A stretch of 34,799 nt of DNA from Flavobacterium psychrophilum (GTDB lineage Bacteria; Bacteroidota; Bacteroidia; Flavobacteriales; Flavobacteriaceae), in NCBI GenBank assembly GCA_003243255.1, contig QFQM01000027.1, forward strand, positions 1 to 34,799, given 5' to 3'. A program made the translations under genes and the position numbers. Positions 1-9,660 of the stretch are shown one piece after another. The notes below the pieces were generated by a model. It was given only the letters and a program-made list of their open reading frames with translations. It was not told the DNA's origin and made no database searches. Every line of letters starts with the position of its first letter. Position 1 is the first letter of the stretch.

Positions 1-439
1 TACTTAGGGATTTAGCCTGAATTTCAAGTGAATTTACTTTTTCGCCATATGAGTCGTATGCCATTTTCTTAGCATCTACCTGTTGTTTGGTATTAGACAA
101 AAGATTGGGGTCAAAATAATCTTCTTTTATTTCAGAGATGAATAATATTGTATCACCTTTTTTTACATAATCACCTTCCTGTACAAACCATTTTTCAATC
201 CTTCCCGCAATTGTGTTATGTACCGTTTGCGGCCTTTGATCCGGTTTTAGTGTAGTTACGGCTCCACTGCCGCCTATATTCTGTGTCCAGGGCAGGAAAA
301 GGCAGGCCACAAGAAATATCATAAATCCTATGATAATCCTGTTCAGGGTTTTATACTGAGGCCTTCTAGCAACACTTGTAATAGATGCATATTTTCCCGG
401 AACTATAAGTACATTTTTTTCTTTCGATATGTTTAGCAT
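1..439 (-). CDS. HlyD-family efflux/secretion adaptor, N-terminal part
   Basis: This is the first 146 codons of a membrane-fusion adaptor; the rest lies beyond the window edge. The protein starts with a short cytoplasmic tail, then one membrane segment at about residues 35-51 (IIIGFMIFLVACLFLPW), then a biotinyl/lipoyl-like half motif at about 75-103 (AGRIEKWFVQEGDYVKKGD), where the VxEGDxVKKGD pattern is typical of HlyD/AcrA adaptors. A helical stretch begins at about residue 115, as expected for the periplasmic hairpin. The start codon lies 4 nt downstream of the stop of the ABC exporter gene, so the two are almost certainly co-transcribed and act together. The adaptor would link the inner-membrane ABC protein to an outer-membrane TolC-type channel not visible here. 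The substrate cannot be deduced. Confidence 0.88.
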   Translation of the reverse strand, partial: MLNISKEKNVLIVPGKYASITSVARRPQYKTLNRIIIGFMIFLVACLFLPWTQNIGGSGAVTTLKPDQRPQTVHNTIAGRIEKWFVQEGDYVKKGDTILFISEIKEDYFDPNLLSNTKQQVDAKKMAYDSYGEKVNSLEIQAKSLS

Positions 440-443
440 GATA

Positions 444-2099
444 TTACAGTTTTATGTCGTCAATAATTTTACCATCGTTAATAGATATCATGCGTTGGCA
501 TTTATCTCTGTAAATCAAATTTTTAGAAGCGACAACTACAGTCCAGTCATTTTCGTCAGACAAAAGGAAGTTGATGATATTTTTTGATGTAGCCTCATCA
601 ATCTTATCTGTTGGTTCTTCTAAAAACAAGATGTTAGGTTTATTTACTATACATCTTGCCAGCAATATTTTTTGAACATCAGATGCTGAAAGTTCACTTC
701 CTCCCGGATAGATATGTGTATCAAGTCCGTTACGGAAACTTTTTATGTAAGGCGTAAGGCCTACTTTGTCAAGAGCCCACTTTAAGTTATCGCTATCGGC
801 AGCTTTGCTTTCAAATAATATATTTTCACGGATAGTACCGTCAAACAAGGTTTCATCCTGCAATAATGTTCCTGTTTGTGCCCTGTAGGTGTCTTCGCTA
901 AGCCTGTTCATAAAATTATCGGTAACATACATTGCACCGCTTTCGGGCTCAAGCACACCGCTTAGTAATCGAAGCATTGTACTTTTTCCGGCTCCGTTTG
1001 TTCCGGTAATCAGTATCTTTTCCCCCTGCGATATTTTGAGGTTTATATTTTTAAGCGATCTCCTTTCAGCTTCCGGATAGGTATAGCCCATGTTTTCGGT
1101 TTCTATGCTAATCCCTGAAGGTGATTTGTCAGATATTGTAGGTATGCACGAAGTATCCATATCGGTTACTTGTCCTATTTTTTCAATAGATGTAAGTACA
1201 TCATATAATGATTCTAGTCCGAAAATTATCTTTTCTATTGAGTTGATAAGTAGCACAATAACAATTTCAGCAGCTACAAACTGGCCTATGTTCATTTGAT
1301 TGGTTATCACAAGATAACCGCCAATAGATAAAAGGGCAGCAGTAACGATAACTTTAAATATTACAAGCTGTATGTACTGCTTTCTCATCACCTCAAAGTG
1401 CTTCTCACGGTAATTTACATAATCGCTCACATACCTGTCGTTTCTGTCTAAGGCATATTCAAATTCCCTTTTTTTACGAAAACTGTCACGGTTACGTGCA
1501 ATTTCCTGTATCCAGGCAGCAACTTTATACTTAAACTTAGATTCATTTAAGCTGGTTCCAAGTCCGTCTGCATAAGAAAATTTAAAAATGATATAAAGTA
1601 TAGCAATAAAAAACAGGCCTATGACCATAAAAAAGGAATGGTATAAGGCAAGAAGTATAATACCAAAACCAACTTGTAGTAAAGCTGTTGAGAAATCCAG
1701 AAGCAATTTTGCAGTGCCTTTTTGCACCATCATGGTATCGAAAAAGCGGTTTGCTTTTTCAGGAGCATATTCAGAATACAGTTCCTTGAATTTTATTAAA
1801 GGTAATTTATAAGCAAATTCAAAAGAGTTGCGCACAAATATGCGTTGCTGAAGGTTTTCAACAATGCGTAACTGCATAATGCTGAGGATACCTCCAAAAG
1901 CCACACCAAGAGTTACTACTATTATAAGTACTATCCAGGAAACACTAAGCTGTCCGCTCTGGATAAAGTTTATGATAGCCTGTATACCCAGTGGGAGGGA
2001 TAAATTAACCAAACCGGCAAAAGCTGCGTAGAATATAATTTGATATACGTCGCGTTTGTCCAGTTTAAGCAGATTGTAAAATCGTTTAAACGGAGTCAT
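444..2099 (-). CDS. ABC exporter half-transporter with degenerate ATPase motifs
   Basis: A 551-residue fused membrane/ATPase half-transporter without an N-terminal C39 peptidase domain. The membrane domain occupies about residues 15-310 with several hydrophobic helices; the nucleotide-binding domain follows from about 335. Walker A is intact (GTNGAGKS, Lys372) and a Q-loop is present (LLQDETLFDGTIRENI). The remaining motifs are unusual: the signature reads LSASD (470-474) instead of LSGGQ, Walker B reads ILFLEEP with Glu493 in place of the usual Asp, and the switch-histidine position reads ASKN (Ser525). The gene sits directly upstream of the HlyD-like adaptor and 87 nt downstream of a small exported protein gene. 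Known family role: ATP-driven export through a tripartite envelope channel. The altered motifs suggest weak or regulatory ATPase activity, or action in a heterodimer; this is inference. Confidence 0.88.
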   Translation of the reverse strand: MTPFKRFYNLLKLDKRDVYQIIFYAAFAGLVNLSLPLGIQAIINFIQSGQLSVSWIVLIIVVTLGVAFGGILSIMQLRIVENLQQRIFVRNSFEFAYKLPLIKFKELYSEYAPEKANRFFDTMMVQKGTAKLLLDFSTALLQVGFGIILLALYHSFFMVIGLFFIAILYIIFKFSYADGLGTSLNESKFKYKVAAWIQEIARNRDSFRKKREFEYALDRNDRYVSDYVNYREKHFEVMRKQYIQLVIFKVIVTAALLSIGGYLVITNQMNIGQFVAAEIVIVLLINSIEKIIFGLESLYDVLTSIEKIGQVTDMDTSCIPTISDKSPSGISIETENMGYTYPEAERRSLKNINLKISQGEKILITGTNGAGKSTMLRLLSGVLEPESGAMYVTDNFMNRLSEDTYRAQTGTLLQDETLFDGTIRENILFESKAADSDNLKWALDKVGLTPYIKSFRNGLDTHIYPGGSELSASDVQKILLARCIVNKPNILFLEEPTDKIDEATSKNIINFLLSDENDWTVVVASKNLIYRDKCQRMISINDGKIIDDIKL

Positions 2100-2128
2100 A
2101 TAAATACAAATTAAAATGAATAGGGGAG

Positions 2129-2147
2129 ACTGTGGCTAAACCACAGT
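2129..2147. other. Hairpin between the small protein gene and the ABC gene
   Basis: ACTGTGG and CCACAGT form a perfect 7-bp stem around a 5-nt loop, 30 nt upstream of the ABC exporter start. No U-run follows on the minus strand, so it does not look like an intrinsic terminator. It could be an RNA processing or stability element, or chance. Confidence 0.35.
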
Positions 2148-2186
2148 AAGGCATCAGAAACTTTTTCTTAGCCTTTTCATATGTAT

Positions 2187-2585
2187 TTATATAAGTTCCG
2201 GAGGCGGCAAATGAATTTTACCGTAATAACCAAAGTTAAATAAAGGGTTATCTATAAACGATTTGCTCTTAATTGTTATGTCAGAAGAGTTATGTGCCAG
2301 GCAGATATTTGATGGCATAAGGTATTCGTAACACAAAAAGCCGTTATTTTTATTGGTTTTTGTCTTAGCTGTGTCGCATTCATCAATTCCTTCTGTCATA
2401 GAGTCACATTCAAATATCATTTTAAGAACATGACATGTCATACCCTTTAATGAATACAACTCAGCTTTTTCAGTTAAGACATGGCTTATACTATTGGTAA
2501 TGTTAATGCTACTGATTAGAAAATAGCAGATTAGCCATGCCTGTAGGCATTTACTAAAAGTACTATTTTTGATCGTTTGAAACAT
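2187..2585 (-). CDS. Small putative exported or membrane-anchored protein of unknown function
   Basis: A 132-residue protein that I do not recognise. The N-terminus has a short charged stretch followed by a hydrophobic segment at about residues 15-33 (AWLICYFLISSINIT), compatible with a signal anchor or an uncleaved signal peptide. The body contains several cysteines (including CHV, ECD twice, CYE and CLAH) and ends in a proline-rich tail, LPPPELI. It is the first gene of the minus-strand group leading into the ABC exporter and HlyD adaptor, and a TAnnTTTG promoter element lies 26 nt upstream of the start, which supports it as a real gene. It could be a periplasmic accessory or even a substrate of the adjacent exporter, but the sequence alone does not show this. 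Confidence 0.6.
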   Translation of the reverse strand: MFQTIKNSTFSKCLQAWLICYFLISSINITNSISHVLTEKAELYSLKGMTCHVLKMIFECDSMTEGIDECDTAKTKTNKNNGFLCYEYLMPSNICLAHNSSDITIKSKSFIDNPLFNFGYYGKIHLPPPELI

Positions 2586-2611
2586 TGTGTTATAACTTTC
2601 AAAATTCGTAC

Positions 2612-2619
2612 CAAAAATA
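2612..2619 (-). promoter_or_regulatory. Bacteroidota -7 promoter element upstream of the small protein/ABC/HlyD group
   Basis: On the minus strand the sequence reads TATTTTTG, an exact match to the TAnnTTTG consensus, 26 nt upstream of the ATG at 2585. A TTTTG lies further upstream, but only 12 nt away, shorter than the usual spacing, so the -33 element is uncertain. Confidence 0.4.
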
Positions 2620-2736
2620 CAGCCTATTTTTCAAAAGAGTGGTTTTTTATCAAAAAAACATTCAAAATTAGAGAATTTAATGCATAAAATTAAAAATTTT
2701 AATATACGATATGTTTGGTTTCTGCCATATGTTCAG

Positions 2737-3324
2737 TTACCGTTTTCGTTCTGCTAATATCATTTCAATATCGCTTAGCATAATACCTTTTGCTTTTAAA
2801 AGTATCAGATAGTGATAAAACAGGTCGGCTGCTTCATTTTTAAAGAGATTAACATTATTATCTTTTGCTTCAATAATAAGTTCTACAGCTTCTTCACCTA
2901 CTTTTTGGGCAATCTTATTAATCCCTTTTTTGTAAAGTGAACTAGTATAAGAACTTTCAGAATCAGAACTTATCCTGTCGCTGATTATTTGTTCCAGCTT
3001 GTATATAAAACCCTTTTCATTTGTAGTGTTAAAACAGGATTCACTTCCGGTATGACAAACAGGGCCCTGAGGCAAAACCATAATAAGTAAAGTATCTTTA
3101 TCGCAATCCGCAGAAATACTGACTACATTAAGAAAGTTACCTGATGTTTCTCCTTTTGTCCATAATCTGCTACGTGACCGGCTGTAAAAAGTAACTTTTT
3201 TTTCTGTAACGGTTTTATTGAAGGCTTCCTCATTCATATAGCCAAGCATAAGTACTTTCAGGCTTACGGCATCCTGAATAATAACAGGTATCAGTCCATT
3301 TGTTTTGGTAAAATCAGGTTTCAT
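2737..3324 (-). CDS. hisIE: Bifunctional phosphoribosyl-AMP cyclohydrolase / phosphoribosyl-ATP pyrophosphatase
   Basis: This cytoplasmic protein catalyses steps two and three of histidine synthesis: pyrophosphohydrolysis of PR-ATP and ring opening of PR-AMP. The 195 residues match the normal length for the fused enzyme. The N-terminal HisI half shows the TKGETSGN and [10 protein letters not shown] motifs and the zinc-binding cysteines/histidine of [11 protein letters not shown]. The C-terminal HisE half shows [20 protein letters not shown] and the acidic [14 protein letters not shown] helix. It is the last gene of the his operon; its ATG overlaps the stop of hisF by 4 nt. No clear intrinsic terminator is visible in the following 150 nt, only an AT-rich palindrome near 2690-2705. 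Confidence 0.97.
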   Translation of the reverse strand: MKPDFTKTNGLIPVIIQDAVSLKVLMLGYMNEEAFNKTVTEKKVTFYSRSRSRLWTKGETSGNFLNVVSISADCDKDTLLIMVLPQGPVCHTGSESCFNTTNEKGFIYKLEQIISDRISSDSESSYTSSLYKKGINKIAQKVGEEAVELIIEAKDNNVNLFKNEAADLFYHYLILLKAKGIMLSDIEMILAERKR

Positions 3325-4073
3325 CGTATCGGTATATTTTGTTGTTTCAAATAGGTTTTTAGATATGGTAAGGGAACTTCGCCATAGTGAAATATGCTTG
3401 CAGCTAAAGCTGCTGTCACTTTTGTTTCCGTAAATACTTCTGTAAAATGTTCAGCTTTTCCTGCTCCGCCTGACGCTATTACAGGAATGTTTACTGAATT
3501 GCATAAAGCATTTAAAGCATTAATGTCAAAACCGTTTTTAGTACCGTCACTATCCATAGAAGTTAGCAATAGTTCTCCGGCTCCCATTTGTTCGGCATAT
3601 TTTGCCCAACTGATCAACTCAATGCCGGTTGCTGTTTTTCCACCATTTATAAATACTTCAGCAGTACCATTAACCAATTTTGTATCGATAGCAACAACTA
3701 CAGCCTGACTACCAAGCTTATTGGCTATTTGGCGTATAAGTTCAGGATTTTTTACGGCTGAAGTATTGATGCTGACCTTATCTGCACCGTTGTTAATGAG
3801 CACTTCAGCGTCTTCAACAGTAGTTATCCCTCCACCTACAGTAAAAGGGATGTTTATTTTTGCCGCAACGGCAGTAACTAAATCCAGCAATGTTTTTCTT
3901 CTTTCTGCAGTTGCTGTGATATCCAGAAAAACAAGTTCGTCAGCTCCTTCATCTGCGTATTTTGCTGCTAATGATACAGGATCACCGGCATCTTTAAGTC
4001 CTTCAAAATTTATTCCTTTAACCACTCGTCCGTCTTTAATATCCAGGCATGGTATTATTCTTTTCTTTAGCAT
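3321..4073 (-). CDS. hisF: Imidazole glycerol phosphate synthase, cyclase subunit
   Basis: HisF closes the imidazole ring using ammonia from the HisH glutaminase, giving imidazole glycerol phosphate and AICAR. The 250-residue (beta/alpha)8 barrel shows both catalytic aspartates in their usual context, Asp11 in [13 protein letters not shown] and the second in [11 protein letters not shown], plus the phosphate-binding FTVGGGI and IASGGAG loops. The start overlaps the end of hisA by 7 nt and the stop overlaps the start of hisIE, indicating translational coupling. It forms a heterodimer with HisH encoded two genes upstream. Confidence 0.98.
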   Translation of the reverse strand: MLKKRIIPCLDIKDGRVVKGINFEGLKDAGDPVSLAAKYADEGADELVFLDITATAERRKTLLDLVTAVAAKINIPFTVGGGITTVEDAEVLINNGADKVSINTSAVKNPELIRQIANKLGSQAVVVAIDTKLVNGTAEVFINGGKTATGIELISWAKYAEQMGAGELLLTSMDSDGTKNGFDINALNALCNSVNIPVIASGGAGKAEHFTEVFTETKVTAALAASIFHYGEVPLPYLKTYLKQQNIPIR

Positions 4074-4780
4074 AGCGGTCTTAATTCTTTTAAAGTTATT
4101 AGTCCTTCATATATTGCTTTTCCAATAATAACTCCTTCGCAACCAATATCTTTAAGAGCATAAATGTCATTTAAAGTAGTAACTCCGCCACTTGCAATAA
4201 GGTTAGTGCCAGTTGAAGTAATAATGTCTATATAAAGCTCTTTTGATGGGCCCTGAAGCATTCCGTCTTTTGATATATCAGTACATATAACCGTTTTTAT
4301 CCCTCTTAAGATATATTCGCGTATAAAAGGGATAACATCTTCATTACTATTGTTTTGCCAGCCATTTATTGCAATCTTCTTGTCATAGCAATCCGCTCCG
4401 AGAAGAATTTTATCAGGACCGTATTTTTCTAACCAATTAACTACAATTTCAGGGTTATTTACAGCAATGCTTCCGGCTGTAATTTGAGCAGCACCACAAT
4501 TAAAAGCTGTTTTAATGTCGTTATCAGATTTAATACCACCACCAAAATCTATTTGTAATTTTGTTTGTGTAGCTAATGTTTCAAGCACTTTTACATTTAC
4601 TATACTACCGGCTTTAGCTCCATCAAGGTCTACAAGGTGCAGGTACTTAATTCCTATATCTTCAAATTGTTTTGCAACTTCAAGAGGGCTGGAGGAGTAG
4701 ATTTTTTTTGTATTGTAATTCCCTTTGGTTAACCTTACACACTTACCGTCTATTATATCTATTGCGGGTATAATTCTCAT
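4067..4780 (-). CDS. hisA: 1-(5-phosphoribosyl)-5-[(5-phosphoribosylamino)methylideneamino]imidazole-4-carboxamide isomerase
   Basis: HisA performs the Amadori isomerisation of ProFAR to PRFAR, the substrate of HisF/HisH. The 237-residue barrel has the catalytic Asp8 in [16 protein letters not shown], the [10 protein letters not shown] phosphate loop, the second acidic strand LLGADCYD, and the [16 protein letters not shown] and IASGGV motifs. It is a clear paralogue of hisF in the same operon, as usual. Its start overlaps the hisH stop by 4 nt. Confidence 0.98.
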   Translation of the reverse strand: MRIIPAIDIIDGKCVRLTKGNYNTKKIYSSSPLEVAKQFEDIGIKYLHLVDLDGAKAGSIVNVKVLETLATQTKLQIDFGGGIKSDNDIKTAFNCGAAQITAGSIAVNNPEIVVNWLEKYGPDKILLGADCYDKKIAINGWQNNSNEDVIPFIREYILRGIKTVICTDISKDGMLQGPSKELYIDIITSTGTNLIASGGVTTLNDIYALKDIGCEGVIIGKAIYEGLITLKELRPLC

Positions 4781-5355
4781 AGTTCTAAAAAGTTTTTTAA
4801 TAATTTTTCACCCGACACTCCTGATTTTTCCGGGTGAAATTGCACAGCATAAAAATTATTTTTCTGTAGTGCTGCACTGTAGGCTAAAATGTAGTCGCAT
4901 CTAGCAATACTGTCTTCGGATAACGAAGCATAATAACTATGTACAAAGTAAAAATGCTCTTCGTCACGAATATCTTTAAATAACAGGGAGTTATTGATTT
5001 TGATGGTATTCCACCCAACATGCGGAACTATATCTGTAGGTGGAAATTTCCTGACATCTATATTAAAAATGCCCAGTCCGGGAATATTGCCTTCTTCGGT
5101 ATAACGGCACATAAGCTGCAATCCCAAGCAGATGCCTAAAACGGGTTGCTTCAGGGACAATAATACTTTATCCAGACCTTTGGCTTTTAGATATTCCATA
5201 GCGGAAGCTGCCTGACCAACTCCCGGAAATATTACTTTGTCTGCCTGTAGTAATATGTCAGCATTATCAGTGATTATGCAGTCATAGCCCAGCCTTTTTA
5301 TAGCATTTTCTACTGATTGGGTGTTACCGCCATTATATTTTACTATTGCTATCAT
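4777..5355 (-). CDS. hisH: Imidazole glycerol phosphate synthase, glutaminase subunit
   Basis: HisH is the class I glutamine amidotransferase subunit that feeds ammonia through a tunnel to HisF. All three catalytic residues are visible: Cys76 in the nucleophile elbow GICLGLQLM, and His174 and Glu176 in QFHPEKSG. The FPGVGQA loop near residue 45 is also typical. Length (192 residues) is normal. The gene overlaps hisB upstream and hisA downstream, each by 4 nt. Confidence 0.98.
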   Translation of the reverse strand: MIAIVKYNGGNTQSVENAIKRLGYDCIITDNADILLQADKVIFPGVGQAASAMEYLKAKGLDKVLLSLKQPVLGICLGLQLMCRYTEEGNIPGLGIFNIDVRKFPPTDIVPHVGWNTIKINNSLLFKDIRDEEHFYFVHSYYASLSEDSIARCDYILAYSAALQKNNFYAVQFHPEKSGVSGEKLLKNFLEL

Positions 5356-6440
5356 AATGTTCCTTTTGTGGTGGGAATTGAATAGTTATCGGTTTGTTTT
5401 ACAGCCATTTTAATAGCTTTTGCAAAAGATTTGAATATGGCTTCAATCTTATGATGTTCATTGTTGCCTTCTGCTTTTATATTTAGGTTGCATTTTGCCG
5501 TATCGCTAAAAGATTTGAAAAAATGCAGGAACATCTCAGTTGGCATTTCCCCGATTTTCTCTCGTTTAAATTCCGCGTCCCAAACCAGCCACGGCCTTCC
5601 TCCAAAGTCAATAGCCACCTGTGCCATACAATCATCCATAGGTAAAAGGAATCCATAGCGTTCAATACCTTTTTTACTCCCCAATGCTCTTAGAAAGGCT
5701 TCTCCAAGAGTCAGGGCGGTATCTTCAATAGTATGATGCTCGTCAATCTGCAAATCACCATTTACCGCAACCGATAAATTTATCCCTCCGTGTTTGGCAA
5801 GCTGATCCAGCATATGATCAAAAAAACCAATTCCGGTATTAATGTCGCTTGTACCGTTTCCATCAAGGTTAACACTTATGGATATGTCTGTTTCATTGGT
5901 TTTTCTATTTACTGTCGCAATTCTGGGCTGCTGTTTTAAGAATTTATAAATGGCATCCCAGCTTTTAGTGCTTAAAGCAGCCTCATTACTATCAGAACCT
6001 ATAAATATCGATTTGCATGCTAAATTTCTCGCAAGCTGGATATCAGTTTGCCTGTCGCCAATTACATATGAGTTTGCCAGATCATAACTACTGTCATTAT
6101 AATTAGTAAGCATAGCTGTCCCGGGTTTTCTGGTTGGCTTATTTTCATAGTCAAAACTTCTGTCTATCAGTATTTCGCTGAAAATAATCCCCTCATTTTT
6201 AAAAGCCTTAATAATTTTATTTTGGGCCGGCCAAAAGGTATCTTCAGGAAAGGACTCTGTTCCCAAGCCATCCTGATTTGTAACCATTACCAGTTCATAA
6301 TCCAATTCGTTTGTGATTTTAGATAATCCACTAAATACGCCCGGATAAAATTCTAGCTTTTCCAGGCTGTCTAATTGAAAATCGACAGGAGGTTCAATAA
6401 CCAGTGTACCGTCGCGGTCTATAAATAATACTTTTTTCAT
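5352..6440 (-). CDS. hisB: Bifunctional histidinol-phosphatase / imidazoleglycerol-phosphate dehydratase
   Basis: A 362-residue fusion. The N-terminal HAD-type phosphatase (about 1-165) has the nucleophile motif FIDRDGT with Asp8 and Asp10, a TNQDGL loop and the [10 protein letters not shown] motif; it dephosphorylates histidinol phosphate. The C-terminal dehydratase (about 170-362) has [33 protein letters not shown] and [11 protein letters not shown], the His/Glu-rich manganese sites. This fusion is the form known from enterobacteria and many Bacteroidota, so no separate histidinol-phosphatase gene is needed in the operon. Overlaps of 4 nt occur on both sides. Confidence 0.98.
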   Translation of the reverse strand: MKKVLFIDRDGTLVIEPPVDFQLDSLEKLEFYPGVFSGLSKITNELDYELVMVTNQDGLGTESFPEDTFWPAQNKIIKAFKNEGIIFSEILIDRSFDYENKPTRKPGTAMLTNYNDSSYDLANSYVIGDRQTDIQLARNLACKSIFIGSDSNEAALSTKSWDAIYKFLKQQPRIATVNRKTNETDISISVNLDGNGTSDINTGIGFFDHMLDQLAKHGGINLSVAVNGDLQIDEHHTIEDTALTLGEAFLRALGSKKGIERYGFLLPMDDCMAQVAIDFGGRPWLVWDAEFKREKIGEMPTEMFLHFFKSFSDTAKCNLNIKAEGNNEHHKIEAIFKSFAKAIKMAVKQTDNYSIPTTKGTL

Positions 6441-7459
6441 AATGTAATATTTTGTAAAGCAATGATCAGTTTTTTGTTTTCAATAGGTGTCCCTATTGAT
6501 ATGCGCAAACAATTGTGTATTGCTTTATTTCTGTTTCTAATAATTATGTTTTGTTTTACAAGGGCGTCATAAATGATATCGGCATTGCTGACTTTAATCA
6601 GAATGAAGTTAGCCTCCGAGGGATAAACCTTTGTTACATATGGGATTGAATCTAATACTTTAGCCAAGTTTTGCCTTTCCGCAATTATAAGTGCCTTTTG
6701 TTTTTCATAAGAATCAATATCATCCAGTTTTGAAATCGCAGCTTCATAATTAAGCCGGCTAATGTTATAAGGAGGCTTTACCTTATTGAAAAGTGCTATT
6801 ATTTCAGCCGACGCAAAAGCCAGGCCTACACGTGCTGCAGCCAGTCCCCACGCTTTACTTAGTGTTTGTAAAACAATAAGGTTTGGATATTGATTGAGTT
6901 TTTCTATCCATGATGAATCAGTAAAATCAGCGTAAGCTTCATCTATAACTACAATTCCCTTAAAATTTTCAAGTATGGTTTTTATGCCCTCTATACAATT
7001 ACCCGTTGGGTTATTAGGGGAGCATACAAACAATAGTTTGATAGCTTTATCAGTAATCGTTGTCAATGTTTTTTCAATATCAATTTGAAAATCAGTGGTA
7101 AGAGGTATGTTTATCATTTCAATATTGTTAATGGTCGAACACACTTCATACATACCATAAGTAGGATTAAATGTAATAACCTTGTCTATGCCCAGTTTAC
7201 AAAAAATACGGAAACACATATCTATGGCTTCATCACTGCCATTCCCCACAAAAATATTTTGGGTGCTTATCGACTTCACATTTGCTATCTTTTCTTTGAG
7301 TTCTTTTTGAAGCGGATCAGGATATCGGTTAAGATTTCCAAACGGATTTTCGTTGGCATCCAGAAAAATACCGTCATAACCTGTAAATTCATCACGGGCT
7401 GAGGAATAGGGCTGTAACTCCAGAATGTTTGGACGTACAATAGTATTAAGCTTAAACAT
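6437..7459 (-). CDS. hisC: Histidinol-phosphate aminotransferase
   Basis: A class I/II PLP-dependent aminotransferase of 340 residues that converts imidazole acetol phosphate to histidinol phosphate using glutamate. The PLP lysine is Lys202 in [14 protein letters not shown]; the upstream DANENPFG substrate motif, [19 protein letters not shown] and VIDEAYADF are all in place, as is the C-terminal LRISIGTP arginine motif. The start overlaps the hisD stop by 8 nt and the stop overlaps hisB. Confidence 0.97.
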   Translation of the reverse strand: MFKLNTIVRPNILELQPYSSARDEFTGYDGIFLDANENPFGNLNRYPDPLQKELKEKIANVKSISTQNIFVGNGSDEAIDMCFRIFCKLGIDKVITFNPTYGMYEVCSTINNIEMINIPLTTDFQIDIEKTLTTITDKAIKLLFVCSPNNPTGNCIEGIKTILENFKGIVVIDEAYADFTDSSWIEKLNQYPNLIVLQTLSKAWGLAAARVGLAFASAEIIALFNKVKPPYNISRLNYEAAISKLDDIDSYEKQKALIIAERQNLAKVLDSIPYVTKVYPSEANFILIKVSNADIIYDALVKQNIIIRNRNKAIHNCLRISIGTPIENKKLIIALQNITL

Positions 7460-8744
7460 TAGCGAGATCTTTTAGTCTGATGGTTACTGCATTGCTGTGG
7501 GCTTCAAGTTGTTCTGCTTTAGCCATTATCGTGATAGAGGGTCCTATATTTTGTAAGCCACGGGCAGTAATTTTTTGGAACGTGATTTTTTTGATGAAAC
7601 TGTCAAGAGATACACCGCTATAGCTTTTAGCATAACCATTTGTAGGCAGTGTATGATTAGTACCGCTGGCATAGTCTCCGGCACTTTCACAACTGTAATT
7701 TCCAAGAAATACCGATCCTGCATTTATAATCAGGCCTGTATATTTATCAGGATCTTCAATAGCAAGAATTAGGTGTTCAGGAGCATAAAAATTACTGAAG
7801 GCAATACATTCATCAAGAGTATTCAGTAAAATCATTTTGCTGTTTTGAAGCGCCTTTTGGGCGATTTCTTTTCGGGGTAAACTTATAATCTGATCATTGA
7901 TTGCTCTTAGGGTATCAGATAAAATCGTTTCATCAGTGCTTAAAAGTACTACCTGGCTATCCTGGCCATGTTCTGCCTGTGAGAGCAGGTCGGCAGCTAC
8001 ATATTCAGCATTAGCGTTATTGTCGGCTATAACAAGAAGTTCACTTGGCCCGGCAGGTAAATCTATAGCGATACCATATTGTAAAGCCATTTGCTTTGCA
8101 GCAGTGACATATTGATTACCGGGGCCAAATATTTTGTCTACTTTAGTTACTGTTTCGGTACCTAGTGCCATAGCCGCAATAGCCTGAATTCCACCTATGC
8201 TGCAAATATTGGTAACACCAGCCAGCTGAGCGGCATATAATATAGCACTATTAATCTTACCGCTTTTATCGGGAGGAGTGCATAATACTATTTCTTTACA
8301 ACCGGCTATCTGTGCAGGTACAGCAAGCATAAGCACAGTTGAAAACAAAGGTGCAGATCCTCCGGGAATATAAATACCTATCCTTTCAATGGCTCTGCTT
8401 TCTCTCCAACAGCTAACACCTTTAGTAGTTTCAATTACATTTTTTTCTTCCTTCTGTGCAATATGAAATTTTTCGATGTTACTTTTAGCTAACTCAATAG
8501 CCCTTTGTAAATCAGCGGGAACTTCAGCTACACCTTGTGCTATATCCTCTTGCGTAAGTTTGATTCTGTCAGAGTTTGTTTCGTCAAAGAGGTTTGTATA
8601 TTTTTTTACAGCCTTATCACCATTACGTTCAATATCCTTAAATATCTGATTAGTGAGCTCGTTAAGGTCAATCGCTTTTATCCCGGGTCTTTTGCATAGC
8701 GATTGCCACTGCTGTTTTTCTGGTTTTATAATGGATTGTATCAT
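7452..8744 (-). CDS. hisD: Histidinol dehydrogenase
   Basis: HisD oxidises histidinol in two NAD-dependent steps to histidine and needs zinc. The 430 residues contain the family motifs IPGGSAPLFSTVLMLAVPA, DKIFGPGNQYV, DLPAGPSELLVIAD, DLLSQAEHGQDSQVVLL, APEHLIL and the SAGDYASGTNHTLPTNG region that carries metal and catalytic residues. It starts 2 nt downstream of the hisG stop, with no room for an independent promoter. Confidence 0.98.
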   Translation of the reverse strand: MIQSIIKPEKQQWQSLCKRPGIKAIDLNELTNQIFKDIERNGDKAVKKYTNLFDETNSDRIKLTQEDIAQGVAEVPADLQRAIELAKSNIEKFHIAQKEEKNVIETTKGVSCWRESRAIERIGIYIPGGSAPLFSTVLMLAVPAQIAGCKEIVLCTPPDKSGKINSAILYAAQLAGVTNICSIGGIQAIAAMALGTETVTKVDKIFGPGNQYVTAAKQMALQYGIAIDLPAGPSELLVIADNNANAEYVAADLLSQAEHGQDSQVVLLSTDETILSDTLRAINDQIISLPRKEIAQKALQNSKMILLNTLDECIAFSNFYAPEHLILAIEDPDKYTGLIINAGSVFLGNYSCESAGDYASGTNHTLPTNGYAKSYSGVSLDSFIKKITFQKITARGLQNIGPSITIMAKAEQLEAHSNAVTIRLKDLANV

Positions 8745-8746
8745 GG

Positions 8747-9604
8747 CTAACAGATCATTTTTTCAACATTTACTACTAGTATGCCTTGTGCTCCTAAAGT
8801 TTTGAGCCGGTCAATGTTATCCCAAAAATCATCTTCGCGGATAACAGAATGTATACTGCTCCATCCGGTTTCTTTTAAGGGCAATACTGTTGGGCTTTTC
8901 ATTCCGGGTAATAGTTCGGCTATTTTGTCTATGGCATTGTTAGGCGCATTGAGCAGAATATATTTGTTCTCAGCTGCATTTTTAACCGATTCAATCCTGA
9001 AGAGTAATTGGTTTAATATGTTTTTTTTGTCAGCGCTTAAATCAGGATTACCGACCAATACGGCTTCGCTTTTAGCTACAAGCTCAACTTCTTTTAATCC
9101 ATTGGTTTGTAATGTGCTTCCGGTACTTACAATGTCAAAAATGGCATCGGCAAGTCCTATTCCGGTAGCGATTTCTACACTGCCACTGATGGGTTCTATC
9201 TCGGCAGAAATATTATTTTTGTTGAGATACTGCTGAAGGATGACAGGATAGCTAGTGGCTATTCTTTTGTTATTAAAATAAGATTTGTCGGTATAGATTA
9301 TCTCTTTAGGAACTGCAAGTGAAAGCCTGCAATTGGCAAATCCAAGCTTTTTTATGGTATTTACAGCTTTGTCTTTTTCCCATACTTCGTTTTCTCCAAG
9401 TATGCCAATATCGGCAACGCCCTGTTCTACATATTGTGGGATATCATCGTCACGTAAAAATAATATCTCAATAGGAAAATTAGCCGAAGTAGCTTTTAAG
9501 GTACGTTCCCCGTTTGATAACCTGATGCCACATTCTTTAAGGAGCAGCAGGGATTTTTCGCTAAGCCTGCCATTTTTTTGGATGGCAATTTTTAATTTAC
9601 TCAT
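8747..9604 (-). CDS. hisG: ATP phosphoribosyltransferase, long form
   Basis: HisG commits PRPP and ATP to histidine synthesis and is normally feedback-inhibited by histidine. From the chosen ATG at 9604 it is 285 residues, the usual length of the long (HisG-L) form with a C-terminal ACT-like regulatory domain from about residue 215. Visible motifs are KIAIQKNGRLSEKS, DIGILGENE, the PRPP loop region DIVSTGSTLQTNGL and the C-terminal SPTVLPL. The reading frame stays open 26 codons further upstream, but that longer start would lie inside the attenuator terminator stem, so the ATG at 9604 is preferred. The first gene after the leader, it would be directly controlled by attenuation. Confidence 0.97.
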   Translation of the reverse strand: MSKLKIAIQKNGRLSEKSLLLLKECGIRLSNGERTLKATSANFPIEILFLRDDDIPQYVEQGVADIGILGENEVWEKDKAVNTIKKLGFANCRLSLAVPKEIIYTDKSYFNNKRIATSYPVILQQYLNKNNISAEIEPISGSVEIATGIGLADAIFDIVSTGSTLQTNGLKEVELVAKSEAVLVGNPDLSADKKNILNQLLFRIESVKNAAENKYILLNAPNNAIDKIAELLPGMKSPTVLPLKETGWSSIHSVIREDDFWDNIDRLKTLGAQGILVVNVEKMIC

Positions 9605-9660
9605 TTTTATTTGAAATAATGCCTGAGTAAAAAAAGAAGGGGAGAGCTCGATTAAATAAA

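Noticed and set aside
2689..2705. AT-rich palindrome ATTAAAAATTTTAAT after hisIE as a terminator
   Set aside because: All A/T with no GC in the stem; such palindromes are expected by chance in this AT-rich gap.
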